DNA of 64,000 nucleotides from positions 1 to 64,000 of the forward strand of contig OY762275.1 of NCBI GenBank assembly GCA_963665505.1, read 5' to 3'. Within the stretch, counting starts at the first letter, position 1; the number at the start of each line of letters is the position of its first letter. The notes beneath the pieces are model-generated. The model was not told the DNA's origin, made no database searches, and worked only from the letters and a program-made list of their open reading frames with translations. Below are positions 44,314 to 52,099 of the stretch, piece by piece. The translations under genes and the position numbers were made by a program. This DNA comes from QANA01 sp963665505. GTDB lineage: Bacteria > Bacillota > Clostridia > Christensenellales > Christensenellaceae.

Positions 44314-45839
44314 GACCGGGCCCTCCTTTTCTTCGTCAGCGCATAAACCGTGACCCCAAGCGCCGCAACGACAAGCCCGCCAACCAGCCACCAGGGGAAC
44401 GGCATGTCATTGCGCCGCGTTACACGGGCTTCGTAAACCGTCGTATTCCCCGAAGCGTCGTAAACCGTTACATTCAGGACGTTCACGCCGACGGTAAGGG
44501 ATACTTCCCTGCTGAAATTGCCGGTTGCTGCCGCCTGAACGGACGTTCCGTTGACGGTGATCGCGCTGCCGTCTGTGTTCCCGGAAAGCAGGATTGTTTT
44601 GCTGTCTGTCGTAATCGCGTCCCAGTCCTCGTATATGCGCAGGGTCGGCGGGATCAGGTCAAGCGTCCACTTTTTGCTCTGCGACACCCATATGTCGTCC
44701 GCCCCTTCGGCGCTGACCGTTATCCGGTTGGTACCGTTGTGCACCGGCAGCTGCAGCGCGCCTGCACCCGCAAGCGTCCGGGTTTCCTGCTGCCCGTCGA
44801 GTTCGATCACCAGGGGAACCGAAGCCCCGCCCGTATCGTATAAAAGCACTACGTAATCATTTGCGGCGGCGGGTTCGTCGGGGAGATCGAAACCAACCAG
44901 TGAAGACAGGGTAACGGCTGTATCCACGGTAATCGTTGCAGGCAGGCCGCAGAGCGACTCCCGTACCGCCGAAACCGCCGCTTTCATTTTTTCCATTTCG
45001 GTAAAAGGAAGGATCGCCTGCGTCTCGCCGGCATCCATCGATACGGAGTGCACCACGGCGCCGTCCTCGCCATAAAGTACCGCGAGGTAGCCGCTCACGT
45101 CCTCTTCCGGCGGCTGCCATTCGACGCGGACCCCTTCGTCGATCAGCGTCGCTTTGAGCGCAATAACCTGTCCGGGCGCATCCGGGTTGGCGAATGAAAA
45201 GGGCGCGGAGGTTGCGGAATGAAAATCCGTGAACCCATCCAAATCGCATTCGGCGTAGACGGTGATATACCAACCATCATAGCTGCTCACACTGTCGCCC
45301 GGGCAGCGCAGGCTCACCGCCTCCCCGGTCTTTGTTGTGCCGCTTGCAAGGAGCCGCCCGTTCTGGTATGTCCCGTCCAGCGTGAGGTACACGTCGTACT
45401 CGCACCTTTTATCCTTTTCGCCGTTCAGCGAAAAATTCACGCGGATGTCGTTCCCGTCCTGCTGCGCTGTTACGCCTTCCACCATCAGGGGCTGGATCAG
45501 CTTCTGGACGATGATGCCGACATGGCCGTTGTCATATTCCTGCAATTCCGCTTTCCAGAGCCCGGGTTGCGTGTTTTCCACCCGGAATATGACGATACGC
45601 TCACTGGACGCGACCCTGACGCCTGCGGGCGGGTCATCCTGCGGGATCCGCGTGCCGTCCGGCGCGATGAGGGTTACCTTCATATCGCCGCGCTCCCATC
45701 CCACGGTAAACAGGCACGTCGTTTCTTCCGTGATGACGGATACATCCATCACGGTCGTTCGGAATGTAACGGCCAATGCGGATGGCGCCAGCAGGACCAA
45801 ACATGTAATTAAAAGAACGATAAAAACAGCAAGACGCAC
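44310..45839 (-). CDS. Exported Ig/fibronectin-like protein with C-terminal membrane anchor
   Basis: A 509-residue protein starting at GTG (GGGAGG eight nt upstream). Signal peptide MRLAVFIVLLITCLVLLAPS then ALA. The extracellular part consists of beta-sandwich domains: an N-terminal domain with GDMKVTLIAPDGT, then fibronectin-III-like (PGQVIALKATLIDEGVRVEW) and an Ig-like C-terminal domain (TIPL..SGNTDGSAITVNGTSVQ, DASGNTTVYEARV) of the kind found in adhesins. One membrane helix near residues 483-502 is followed by KKRRARS, so the protein is a type I membrane protein. First gene of a two-gene operon with the giant vWA-like protein, which it likely meets on the cell surface. Function unknown. 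Confidence 0.7.
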   Translation of the reverse strand: MRLAVFIVLLITCLVLLAPSALAVTFRTTVMDVSVITEETTCLFTVGWERGDMKVTLIAPDGTRIPQDDPPAGVRVASSERIVIFRVENTQPGLWKAELQEYDNGHVGIIVQKLIQPLMVEGVTAQQDGNDIRVNFSLNGEKDKRCEYDVYLTLDGTYQNGRLLASGTTKTGEAVSLRCPGDSVSSYDGWYITVYAECDLDGFTDFHSATSAPFSFANPDAPGQVIALKATLIDEGVRVEWQPPEEDVSGYLAVLYGEDGAVVHSVSMDAGETQAILPFTEMEKMKAAVSAVRESLCGLPATITVDTAVTLSSLVGFDLPDEPAAANDYVVLLYDTGGASVPLVIELDGQQETRTLAGAGALQLPVHNGTNRITVSAEGADDIWVSQSKKWTLDLIPPTLRIYEDWDAITTDSKTILLSGNTDGSAITVNGTSVQAAATGNFSREVSLTVGVNVLNVTVYDASGNTTVYEARVTRRNDMPFPWWLVGGLVVAALGVTVYALTKKRRARS

Positions 45840-46004
45840 CTTTTTTTCCTCCCGTCTCCCTACTCTGAAAATATAAGCGCTTTACAAAGTTTGTTTGAGA
45901 TTGATATGCCCAGTTGCAATAAATGATATAATATATGTACTATAATAAGATAATAAGATTTTTTAGTGAGCGCGTCAATGGATACTACTTATCTTGATCT
46001 AGAA
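45840..46004. promoter_or_regulatory. Leader/promoter region of the two-gene surface operon
   Basis: AT-rich leader for the minus-strand gene at 44310-45839. It contains the palindrome AAGCGCTT (45875-45882) in a TGTAAAGCGCTTATA context that only loosely resembles a catabolite-response element, and several TATA-rich stretches. No confident -35/-10 pair could be fixed. Confidence 0.3.
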
Positions 46005-46054
46005 ACATTTAAATTGACCGCTCGCGGACCGCTGACATCTAACCGGATACGACG
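46005..46054. repeat. 30-nt-period repeat, two units
   Basis: ACATTTAAATTGACCGCTCG at 46005 and ACATCTAACCGGATACGACG at 46035 are two copies, 30 nt apart, of the motif found again at 47473, 51217 and 53501. It lies just before the first serine recombinase remnant. Confidence 0.65.
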
Positions 46055-46059
46055 GGCCG

Positions 46060-46151
46060 CTTGTCCAGCGGCTGATTGATGGGTTACTGTTTATAAGGAT
46101 AAATTCACGGCGGAATTAAAGTCCGGCGTAGGCGTGGATACAAACGAATAA
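46060..46151 (+). pseudogene. Serine recombinase 3' end, copy A
   Basis: The plus strand reads VTVYKDKFTAELKSGVGVDT then NE and TAA (46149-46151), preceded by a degraded LVQRLID stretch. This is the C-terminal signature of large serine recombinases (..LI.KVTVY..KFTVEFKSG..). The rest of the gene is missing. It is more diverged than copies B (49810) and C (52250). Confidence 0.7.
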
Positions 46152-46234
46152 GAGCAGGCTGTCTGGATCTTCTGTTTCAGGCTTTTAAATTATATATTTA
46201 TTATTTCATCAAAACGATAGTCATGTTTTTGAGC

Positions 46235-47395
46235 CTATTTTATTTTCTCTATGCTTTGTGAACGTTGTTTCCAATCTCCATAAATCTTAGCAACTTTTGC
46301 CACCATTAAAGCTGAATATACTAGTCCACCGCAATTGGTTGTGGTATCTTCAGCAATCTGATATTTGTATTTATCTGCAATCTGGTCATCTGTATAGTCT
46401 TCAAAATGTTCATCAAGATATAAATCAAAGTCTTTTCTTTCCTTTTCGTCCCCAAAGATCAGAAATTGATTATAGTTCGGTTCCCGGCTGGATATATCCA
46501 TGCTGCCATCCGTAAAAATAGCCAGCATCTTCCCTTCAATTGTGTCCATTTGATAATATGAATACCAGTAATCCGGTTTTCCGTTTATACAGTTGTTTGT
46601 CGCTTTTGGCAGGTATTTTCTAATTTCATCAAATGCCCATATCTCTGTTTCATATATTATTGTGCTATGGTACATGATGTTTAATTGAGCTAAATGCATA
46701 ACTGGATGTGCATAAAAGGCCGCTGTTGGCCACCATCCTTGCTTAAAATCTCCGATTTTCTGCATTCGAAATTCCGGGTGTTCTGTATGATATGCATAGT
46801 CCTTATTTCCCCAATCAAAAACCCATTTCTGTGGTTCATCAAGGAGCACATTAAGCCTCTTAAGAATTGGCTGATTAAGTCCAAAATGCTTCCCCCATAA
46901 ATGCTCAAGACACCAGTATGGAGTAATTTCACCGATCCCTGCCTTGCGATCATTCAGCCTGACATAAATTTTTCCAGCTTCGATAGCTTTAGCTGTATGA
47001 GAATCAGCGGGTTTACGGTCTTTGAATCGTTCTGTCAAATAATATGGAGTATGAAGTGTATTGTGGACAATTATAACATCTACTTCATGTCCATCGAGAT
47101 AAATCGTTTGCAAATCCACCTCTGGAGCATACGCTGCATACTTCTTGTTAGAAATGATTTGTGATAGATTTCTAAGCGGTAGACGATTTGGATCCGATTC
47201 AACTCCCTTAATACTCCATGTGGAATCTTCGACTCCAATGATGATATAAGCGTCCCTATCCTCCAGATTGTTTGCCATGCAAAGAACATCAAGGAGTAAC
47301 TCGCCTTTATCGTCATACCAGTCTTTCTTAAAATCCCAATATCCGCCTTCACGCTTTGATGAAAACAACCCTTTAACGATGTCATGCAAATTCAT
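46235..47395 (-). CDS. AlbA_2/Schlafen-type putative DNA-binding protein
   Basis: A 386-residue protein whose N-terminal about 150 residues fit the AlbA_2 (Schlafen AAA_4) domain: REGGYWDFKKDW, LLDVLCMANNLEDRDAYIII, GVEDSTWSIKGV, PYYLTERFKDRK and YVRLNDRKAGI follow the standard order of the domain. The C-terminal 230 residues are not recognised. AlbA_2 proteins are found in transcription regulation and phage defence systems, and this gene lies on a decayed mobile element, so anti-phage function is a possibility, not a finding. GGAGG precedes ATG. Confidence 0.75.
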   Translation of the reverse strand: MNLHDIVKGLFSSKREGGYWDFKKDWYDDKGELLLDVLCMANNLEDRDAYIIIGVEDSTWSIKGVESDPNRLPLRNLSQIISNKKYAAYAPEVDLQTIYLDGHEVDVIIVHNTLHTPYYLTERFKDRKPADSHTAKAIEAGKIYVRLNDRKAGIGEITPYWCLEHLWGKHFGLNQPILKRLNVLLDEPQKWVFDWGNKDYAYHTEHPEFRMQKIGDFKQGWWPTAAFYAHPVMHLAQLNIMYHSTIIYETEIWAFDEIRKYLPKATNNCINGKPDYWYSYYQMDTIEGKMLAIFTDGSMDISSREPNYNQFLIFGDEKERKDFDLYLDEHFEDYTDDQIADKYKYQIAEDTTTNCGGLVYSALMVAKVAKIYGDWKQRSQSIEKIK

Positions 47396-47472
47396 AGGTC
47401 CTCCAGAATTATTCGCTAATTATCATGGATTTTTGTTCAAGTCATATCATATAGTTTCGCCTAATTCAATAA

Positions 47473-47549
47473 ACATCCATCCTGCCCATTCCGTTTACCA
47501 AAACATCTAACAAGACCACACGACCCCTGACATCTAGCTCAGCCATACA
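47473..47549. repeat. 30-nt-period repeat, three units
   Basis: Units begin at 47473 (ACATCCATCCTGCCCATTCC), 47503 (ACATCTAACAAGACCACACG) and 47530 (ACATCTAGCTCAGCCATACA). Spacing 30 and 27 nt. The first resembles the unit at 53501 (ACATCCAACCTGACCACACA). They lie in the 329-nt gap between the AlbA_2 gene and the orphan RlmD-extension gene. Confidence 0.65.
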
Positions 47550-47608
47550 ACCCTGTCACAGGATTGAAAATCAAGCCTTCTCGAGCTTATCACTCATTAA
47601 CCTTTTCC

Positions 47609-47630
47609 ATCAATACCACCGTCTCAGCGG
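47609..47630. repeat. Degenerate attachment-site-like repeat
   Basis: CATCAATACCACCGTCTCAG is close to the rlmD 3'-end core found at 51443, 52065 and 53745 (CATCAATACTACCGTCTCAA), with two differences in 20. It would mark the left boundary of the element stack. Confidence 0.55.
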
Positions 47631-47724
47631 TATTACATAAGTCCCACAAGGCTCCAGATAGCTACATTAACATAACTGTAGACTTTGGAAGCGGGGATGG
47701 AATGATACCGGCAAGATTGACACC

Positions 47725-48000
47725 ATGCATAATAGGCTTACCCTAAATAATATAGCTCAAAGGGCAGACGCATACAAGCCAAAACCACGAACTACTTACA
47801 AAATGATAAAAGAGTATATCATTGAAAAATACGAATTCAAAGTCCATACAGCATATATTGCTGAGGTGAAACGCAGTTTAGGTTTGCCAATGTACGATGC
47901 TCCTAATGCGGTTGAAACATTAAAAAATCCAAGAAAACATCCCACACCTGTTCAAGTAGATGCTATTAAAGATGCACTTACTCATTTTGAAATAACATAA
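47725..48000 (+). CDS. Orphan RlmD/RumA C-terminal-extension domain
   Basis: A 91-residue ORF. RTTYKMIKEYIIEKYEFKVH then TAYIAEVKRSLGLPMYDAPN and HPTPVQVDAIKDALTHFEI are the module that appears as an additional C-terminal extension on RumA/RlmD-family 23S rRNA methyltransferases where mobile elements have inserted into the gene's 3' end, and also as a stand-alone protein on such elements. In the frame just upstream, SAVLHKSHKAPDSYINITVD suggests the preceding part of the same module, now in a different frame. It is on the opposite strand to rlmD. No strong ribosome site; it may be a remnant. Confidence 0.55.
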   Translation: MHNRLTLNNIAQRADAYKPKPRTTYKMIKEYIIEKYEFKVHTAYIAEVKRSLGLPMYDAPNAVETLKNPRKHPTPVQVDAIKDALTHFEIT

Positions 48001-48153
48001 AGCAAATGAATATGGATATGAAAATTGCTTCTTACATTCTGTAAGGGGCAATTTTTTATATAAAAAATCAGCTTTATGTTGACTTGTTCTTATCACCGAA
48101 ATTGAAAAGTCCATATTTGTACCGAAGCTCGCAACAACATATCTACTGTCCTA

Positions 48154-48204
48154 TTGACAATAGTACGAATTCGTACTATAATCCCAAAGGTACGAAATCG
48201 TACT
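48154..48204 (+). promoter_or_regulatory. marR promoter with two operator palindromes
   Basis: TTGACA (48154-48159), 17 nt, TATAAT (48177-48182) is a consensus sigma-A promoter. The palindrome AGTACGAATTCGTACT (48162-48177) fills the spacer and GGTACGAAATCGTACT (48189-48204) lies in the leader. Two similar sites around a promoter of a MarR gene indicate autorepression. Confidence 0.85.
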
Positions 48205-48217
48205 TGGAGGTATCATA

Positions 48218-48670
48218 ATGAACCAAAAAAGATTTGACGAAATCCATCGAATCAATTATTTGACTTCTGAAATGGAAGCACTGTATCATCAGGCTTCTTT
48301 AAAGCTGGGTATTACCGACAGTGTTTGTATTGTCTTGTATACTATCTACGACACGGGCGAAATTTGTTTGCTCAGCAACATTTATAAGAAATCTGGAATC
48401 AGCAAGCAGACGGTAAACTCGGCTATTCGAGGGTTAGAGGCTGATGGCATCCTATATCTGGAACAGTACACAGGCAAAGCAAAAAAAATTGTCCTAACAG
48501 AAAAGGGCAAGGAATATGTGAATCAGACTGTAGCGAAGCTCTATGAAGTGGAAGTACAGGCTTTTGAATCTTGGTCAACAGAAGAAATCAACACCTACAT
48601 TCATCTGATGGAAAAATACGCAGATTGTTTCCGTAAGCAAATCGGGGCGTTACAGGCAAAGAAATCATGA
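48218..48670 (+). CDS. MarR family transcriptional regulator
   Basis: A 150-residue winged helix protein. KKSGISKQTVNSAIRGLEAD is the recognition helix region, followed by the wing GKAKKIVLTEKGKEYV. Dimerisation helices lie at both ends. It binds DNA as a dimer and is released by a small ligand. Two palindromic sites in its own promoter indicate autoregulation. Its stop overlaps the start of a MATE efflux relic (ATGA), so it formerly controlled a multidrug efflux pump. TTGGAGG precedes ATG. Confidence 0.88.
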   Translation: MNQKRFDEIHRINYLTSEMEALYHQASLKLGITDSVCIVLYTIYDTGEICLLSNIYKKSGISKQTVNSAIRGLEADGILYLEQYTGKAKKIVLTEKGKEYVNQTVAKLYEVEVQAFESWSTEEINTYIHLMEKYADCFRKQIGALQAKKS

Positions 48671-48901
48671 CGATACAGCTTTCAGATCGTTTTACCTACG
48701 GTAAACTGATAAAATTTACACTTCTGTCCATTGCTATGATGATTCTTACATCCATTGGTGTTTGAGGTTAGCGCAGTTTTGATTCTCCCCATGATTTGGG
48801 GAATTGATGATATTTGGTTTTCCATTGTTGTGGCCGAAATAATGGCGGTTGTGTTTACGGCAGTATTCCTTATCGCAAAACGAAAAAGGTATCATTATTA
48901 A
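48667..48901 (+). pseudogene. MATE efflux transporter with large internal deletion
   Basis: The ATG overlaps the marR stop and reads MTIQLSDRFTYGKLIKFTLL then SIAMMILTSIGV and a stop: the N-terminus of a MATE transporter. A few nt later, EVSAVLILPMIWGIDDIWFS then IVVAEIMAVVFTAVFLIAKR KRYHY is the MATE C-terminus. About 1.1-1.2 kb of the middle appears deleted, judging from the usual size of about 450 residues. Not functional. Confidence 0.8.
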
Positions 48902-48919
48902 CAAAAAGGAGTATACAAT

Positions 48920-49426
48920 ATGAATTTTAAGCTATTGCCTATCAGTCAAGAAGATTTGGCAAATTACAAAAAGGATATGCAAGAGGCTTTCCAAAAAGGA
49001 GCAGCAGCGGAGTTTTCTGATTTGGATGCAGAGATACTTCCCGAAGAGGATATCGACCGTTCATTAAATACCAAAGGGTCAATCGCATTCAAAGCGATGG
49101 TAGATGGTGAAATAGTCGGCGGTGCAGTCGTTGTAATTGACGAGGAAGCACAGCACAATCATCTTGATTTTCTCTATGTGAAATATGGAACGCAGAGTCG
49201 TGGTGTGGGACAGGCCATTTGGAAAGAGCTTGAAAGGCTGCACCCTGACACAAAAGTTTGGGAAACCGTTACCCCATATTTTGAAAAGCGAAATATTCAT
49301 TTTTATGTGAATTGCTGTGGCTTTCACATCGTTGAATTTTTTAATCCCCATCACAAAGATCCCAACACACCCGAAGACATGGTGGGGGGAGATTATTTCT
49401 TCCGTTTTGAAAAGCAAATGAAGTGA
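48920..49426 (+). CDS. GNAT family N-acetyltransferase
   Basis: A 168-residue GNAT: VDGEIVGGAVVVIDEEAQHN, HLDFLYVKYGTQSRGVGQAI (acetyl-CoA loop with a degenerate Q/RxxGxG/A) and FYVNCCGFHIVEFF at the end. AAAAAGGAG precedes ATG. Follows the MATE relic in the same direction, so probably still transcribed from the MarR-controlled promoter. Substrate unknown. Confidence 0.78.
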   Translation: MNFKLLPISQEDLANYKKDMQEAFQKGAAAEFSDLDAEILPEEDIDRSLNTKGSIAFKAMVDGEIVGGAVVVIDEEAQHNHLDFLYVKYGTQSRGVGQAIWKELERLHPDTKVWETVTPYFEKRNIHFYVNCCGFHIVEFFNPHHKDPNTPEDMVGGDYFFRFEKQMK

Positions 49427-49640
49427 AGACAAATTTCATATTACTATATCCACAAACCGCTCAACGGAAATAAAAAAACCTTTGTTGTGGCGGCAGGATA
49501 GTTCTGTGCCAAAACGAAATACAGGTAGCCAAACGGAGGTTTTGAAATAACAATAAAAACCGAATACTTATGGCTATTGGCAATGTGCTTAAATCCCTTT
49601 ATTTTCAACACTTGACATACGTTCAAGCAAGCAACAGCAT

Positions 49641-49923
49641 TCCACGTGGAACGAGGTCATCAGATTAATCGATTTATAAGGTCAATCCGTACGCGGAAAT
49701 ATATCCATCAAGCTTATCTGCTTGCGGGAAAATGTCTACAGCGTGATTATACTATTTACTGTTCATGGAAACAAGTCAATGAACGAACTTCCGTGAAGCA
49801 CCCACCGCCTTGACCGAATACGGCGAATCGCTTGTCCGGAGGCTGATTGAAAAGGTCACCGTTTACGAGAACAAATTCACCGTAGAATTTAAATCCGGTG
49901 TGACTGTAGATGTAAATGAATAA
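49641..49923 (+). pseudogene. Serine recombinase 3' end, copy B, with conserved flank
   Basis: From 49810 the plus strand reads LTEYGESLVRRLIEKVTVYE then NKFTVEFKSGVTVDVNE and TAA: the C-terminus of a large serine recombinase. The upstream part (49645-49809) is almost identical to 52096-52258 of copy C. The left edge TTCCACGTGGAACGA carries the 3' part of the att core (CGTGGAACGA). The remainder of the 558-nt gap 49427-49984 shows no gene. Confidence 0.75.
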
Positions 49924-49978
49924 GAGAGCGGGTCGCCCTAAAGGATTATTATGTCTATAAGGGTGACTTGCTCTCTTA
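49921..49978 (+). terminator. Hairpin after recombinase copy B
   Basis: AAGAGAGCGGGTCGCCCT pairs imperfectly with AGGGTGACTTGCTCTCTT across a 21-nt loop. A similar structure follows copy C, so it is probably the recombinase terminator. Confidence 0.5.
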
Positions 49979-49984
49979 TTGTAG

Positions 49985-50275
49985 TTATGCAGCTGTTTCA
50001 AAAATTCTCTTTTGAGCCTTGAGATATCGTTGCAGATTAGGGATTGTGCCCTCTGATATTTGCGTATTAAGTTCTTCTTCCGTAAGCTCGATAGAATTAT
50101 CTTTCGCCAGTTTTTCTGTATATTCAAAAATTCGATTTACAAGAACCGCTAAATGAACTTTGCCTCTAATACTATCAATAGTAGCAAAACACTCCGGAAA
50201 AAGATCCAGTATTGCACAAGATATAATATGCTCTTTTGTCCCTTTGGCTTCTTGTCCACAATAAGCACATATCAT
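49985..50275 (-). CDS. HNH-nuclease-like N-terminus, truncated or hybrid ORF
   Basis: A 96-residue frame. MICAYCGQEAKGTKEHIISC then AILDLFPECF matches the start of HNH endonuclease-type proteins (CxxC, EHI), with the usual length about 250-330. Only the first about 45 residues fit; after KVHLA the sequence (LVNRIFEYTEKLAKDNSIEL) is a different helical region, so a deletion probably joined two genes. AAAGGAGGAG precedes ATG, so it may still be expressed. Confidence 0.5.
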   Translation of the reverse strand: MICAYCGQEAKGTKEHIISCAILDLFPECFATIDSIRGKVHLAVLVNRIFEYTEKLAKDNSIELTEEELNTQISEGTIPNLQRYLKAQKRIFETAA

Positions 50276-50369
50276 TATCTCCTCACCTCTTTCTTTGTCC
50301 TAATCTTATCTTTCTAAACCATTTGGCAAATCACACTCAGCATTTCCAGTCTACTATCTTCAAATCTCA

Positions 50370-50900
50370 TTATGAAAGAGGAAGCGTTAGTATACCTTTT
50401 TTACTATCTGGCGTTCCATCCTCATTTGTCCATGTAATTTCATATTTCCAACTTTCATTACTCAATCCCATATGTATTAGCAAGTGATAATCAACATTCT
50501 TTTGCGGTTCTAGTAATTTTATTGGAAAAGCCTTTCCGGTTATAGTAGGTGCATTTTCAATTAAATATTTGAATGAAACATCTGTTGCGTTTGCATTCCC
50601 TTTATTAAATACTTTTAGAATCCATTTGTTACTACCAATCTTAACAATATTTGCATCACAATAAGCTTGCTTAGCTATTGCCTTCAAACCGTTATCACCA
50701 TAATTATGCTTTTCAACTTTTATCTGTTCCACCATCAAATCATAATATTTTTTCGCAGAATCATTGTATGCATTTGCATTTTGCGCAAAGTCTTTAGTTC
50801 TTTTTTGTTTTTTACTTGTTAATCCAAACATCAAAATCGAACCAATCAATGAAATAAATGCGATAATATCACCAACCGAAACTTCCCAATTAAACGTCAT
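50370..50900 (-). CDS. Small single-span membrane protein, unknown
   Basis: A 176-residue protein: short N-terminus, one membrane segment (VGDIIAFISLIGSILMFGLT), then a soluble part with NANAYNDSAKKYYDLMVEQI helix and a beta-rich C-terminus (NKWILKVFNKGNANATDVSF, resembling an Ig-like strand arrangement). I do not recognise the family. It follows the zinc-ribbon gene by 9 nt, so they form an operon. AAATGAGGG precedes ATG. Confidence 0.6.
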   Translation of the reverse strand: MTFNWEVSVGDIIAFISLIGSILMFGLTSKKQKRTKDFAQNANAYNDSAKKYYDLMVEQIKVEKHNYGDNGLKAIAKQAYCDANIVKIGSNKWILKVFNKGNANATDVSFKYLIENAPTITGKAFPIKLLEPQKNVDYHLLIHMGLSNESWKYEITWTNEDGTPDSKKGILTLPLS

Positions 50901-50909
50901 CTAAATCCC

Positions 50910-51161
50910 TCATTTGCCAGTAATTTTAAATCCTAACTTTTTCAACTCTTTTTCTAGCACCTCTTTCGCTAATTCTTCGGCTGTGTTATTAATTAAGGTT
51001 GTATTTGCTTCCTTTAATTCTTCTTGCGTATATATTTTGTTGCAAACCGAGCATTTAACTTGTTCAGCTTCCTCTATAGAGCTATAGCTCTCATCATCAT
51101 ACTCAAAATTTGTATTCCCACAGACTCCACATTTCAATGTTATATTTCTATTTAGATCCAT
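50910..51161 (-). CDS. Small zinc-ribbon protein (possibly ECs_2282-like)
   Basis: An 83-residue protein with two CxxC knuckles: LKCGVCGNTNFEYDD and VKCSVCNKIYTQEEL, a zinc ribbon, followed by a charged helix (AEELAKEVLEKELKKLGFKI). This matches in outline the small ECs_2282-type zinc-binding proteins, from memory. First gene of a pair with the single-span membrane protein; AGGAAGGGTGG precedes ATG. Function unknown. Confidence 0.65.
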   Translation of the reverse strand: MDLNRNITLKCGVCGNTNFEYDDESYSSIEEAEQVKCSVCNKIYTQEELKEANTTLINNTAEELAKEVLEKELKKLGFKITGK

Positions 51162-51216
51162 TTAACCACCCTTCCTGTTCATATAGAAACTATTCTCTAA
51201 ACAGCTTTTTACGTCA

Positions 51217-51305
51217 ACATCTAAGTTGCTCTCTCAACCTCTAAAAATCCGAAAAACATCTAAACTGTTGTTTCATCAAGCTCTGACGTCTAAACTGACC
51301 ACTTA
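51217..51305. repeat. 30-nt-period repeat, three units
   Basis: Units start at 51217 (ACATCTAAGTTGCTCTCTCA), 51256 (ACATCTAAACTGTTGTTTCA) and 51286 (ACGTCTAAACTGACCACTTA). The first interval is 39 nt and the second 30, the same long-short pattern as at 53501-53571 (40, 30). It lies between the zinc-ribbon gene and the att core at 51443. Confidence 0.7.
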
Positions 51306-51389
51306 ACTATCAAATCCTCTTATGTGGACATATTCCCGCGGAGCTATAATTTTCCATTTTTCACACAATAGAATTATATCACAAATACG

Positions 51390-51415
51390 CAAAAAGCCCA
51401 GTATTACTAGGCTTT
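51390..51415. terminator. Copy of the rlmD terminator region
   Basis: AAAAAGCC, loop, GGCTTTT followed by CACACACTCGTTATTTTTT. It resembles the hairpin at 53706-53732 downstream of rlmD, including the shared CTTTTCACACACTC tail, so the duplicated segment covers both terminator and att core. Confidence 0.55.
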
Positions 51416-51442
51416 TCACACACTCGTTATTTTTTCTTCGTT

Positions 51443-51465
51443 ATCAATACTACCGTCTCAACGTG
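51443..51465. repeat. att-like core repeat (rlmD 3' end)
   Basis: A 23-bp perfect copy of the rlmD codons for HVETVVL plus flank (ATCAATACTACCGTCTCAAC..), shared with 52065 and 53745. Right flank GTGGAACGA is shared with 52096. Confidence 0.8.
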
Positions 51466-51531
51466 GAACGAGCCCGTCAGTTTGATGTCTTGAGTACATT
51501 TTTGTATATATCCGTAGAATGTTTTGTGTTA

Positions 51532-52029
51532 TTATATCTTTCTATACATAAATACCTGACCATCATCATCTACACCATTAAGTCCAGGCAATAATGCAAC
51601 AGGGATAAATTTACGCTTGATATAGAACATCATTGCATCATCATTTGCTGTATAAGTATCTGTGTAGAGACATTCTCCACCGTTTCTCTTAATTCTTATA
51701 CATATTTCTTCTAACAGCAATGTTCCAATGCCCTGCCTTAGAAATTCTTTATATAATCCGCAGGAAATAATATGTGCGTCTTTTCCTGTGAAACTTACCC
51801 CCTCCAGACCCGTATCGTGTTTATACCAGAAAAATCCTATAGGCTTATTTTCATCGGTATATGCACATAAAGCCACACTAAAATCATTAAATATAGCATG
51901 TATTTTTCGGTTCACCCATTCTACATGCTGATTATTATTGGGGTTATATTTATCGGCATACCACAAATCTACAATTAAAGGGAAGAAATCGTCAACAAAT
52001 TGGTTTTCATTGCATTCAATTATTTTCAT
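51532..52029 (-). CDS. GNAT family N-acetyltransferase
   Basis: A 165-residue GNAT. The acetyl-CoA loop reads ISCGLYKEFLRQGIGTLLLE and the C-terminus MMFYIKRKFIPVALLPG. ATG 52029 has CAGGAG upstream; the frame extends seven codons further. It is the only gene between the att repeats at 51443 and 52065, so it is the sole cargo of that segment. Confidence 0.8.
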   Translation of the reverse strand: MKIIECNENQFVDDFFPLIVDLWYADKYNPNNNQHVEWVNRKIHAIFNDFSVALCAYTDENKPIGFFWYKHDTGLEGVSFTGKDAHIISCGLYKEFLRQGIGTLLLEEICIRIKRNGGECLYTDTYTANDDAMMFYIKRKFIPVALLPGLNGVDDDGQVFMYRKI

Positions 52030-52064
52030 AAAATCATCTCCTGTATGCATGTTGTTATTATCAA

Positions 52065-52099
52065 TTTACCCTTGACATCAATACTACCGTCTCAACGTG
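52065..52099. repeat. att-like direct repeat, 35 bp, second copy
   Basis: Thirty-five bp identical to 53745-53779, the 3' end of rlmD (begins TTTACCCTTGACATCAATAC, ends CGTG). The two copies delimit a 1.65-kb segment containing the membrane coiled-coil gene, the iteron array and recombinase copy C. Confidence 0.85.

Noticed and set aside
45875..45882. Catabolite response element upstream of the surface operon
   Set aside because: Only the AAGCGCTT centre matches; spacing of the flanks is off by one, so not listed as an operator.
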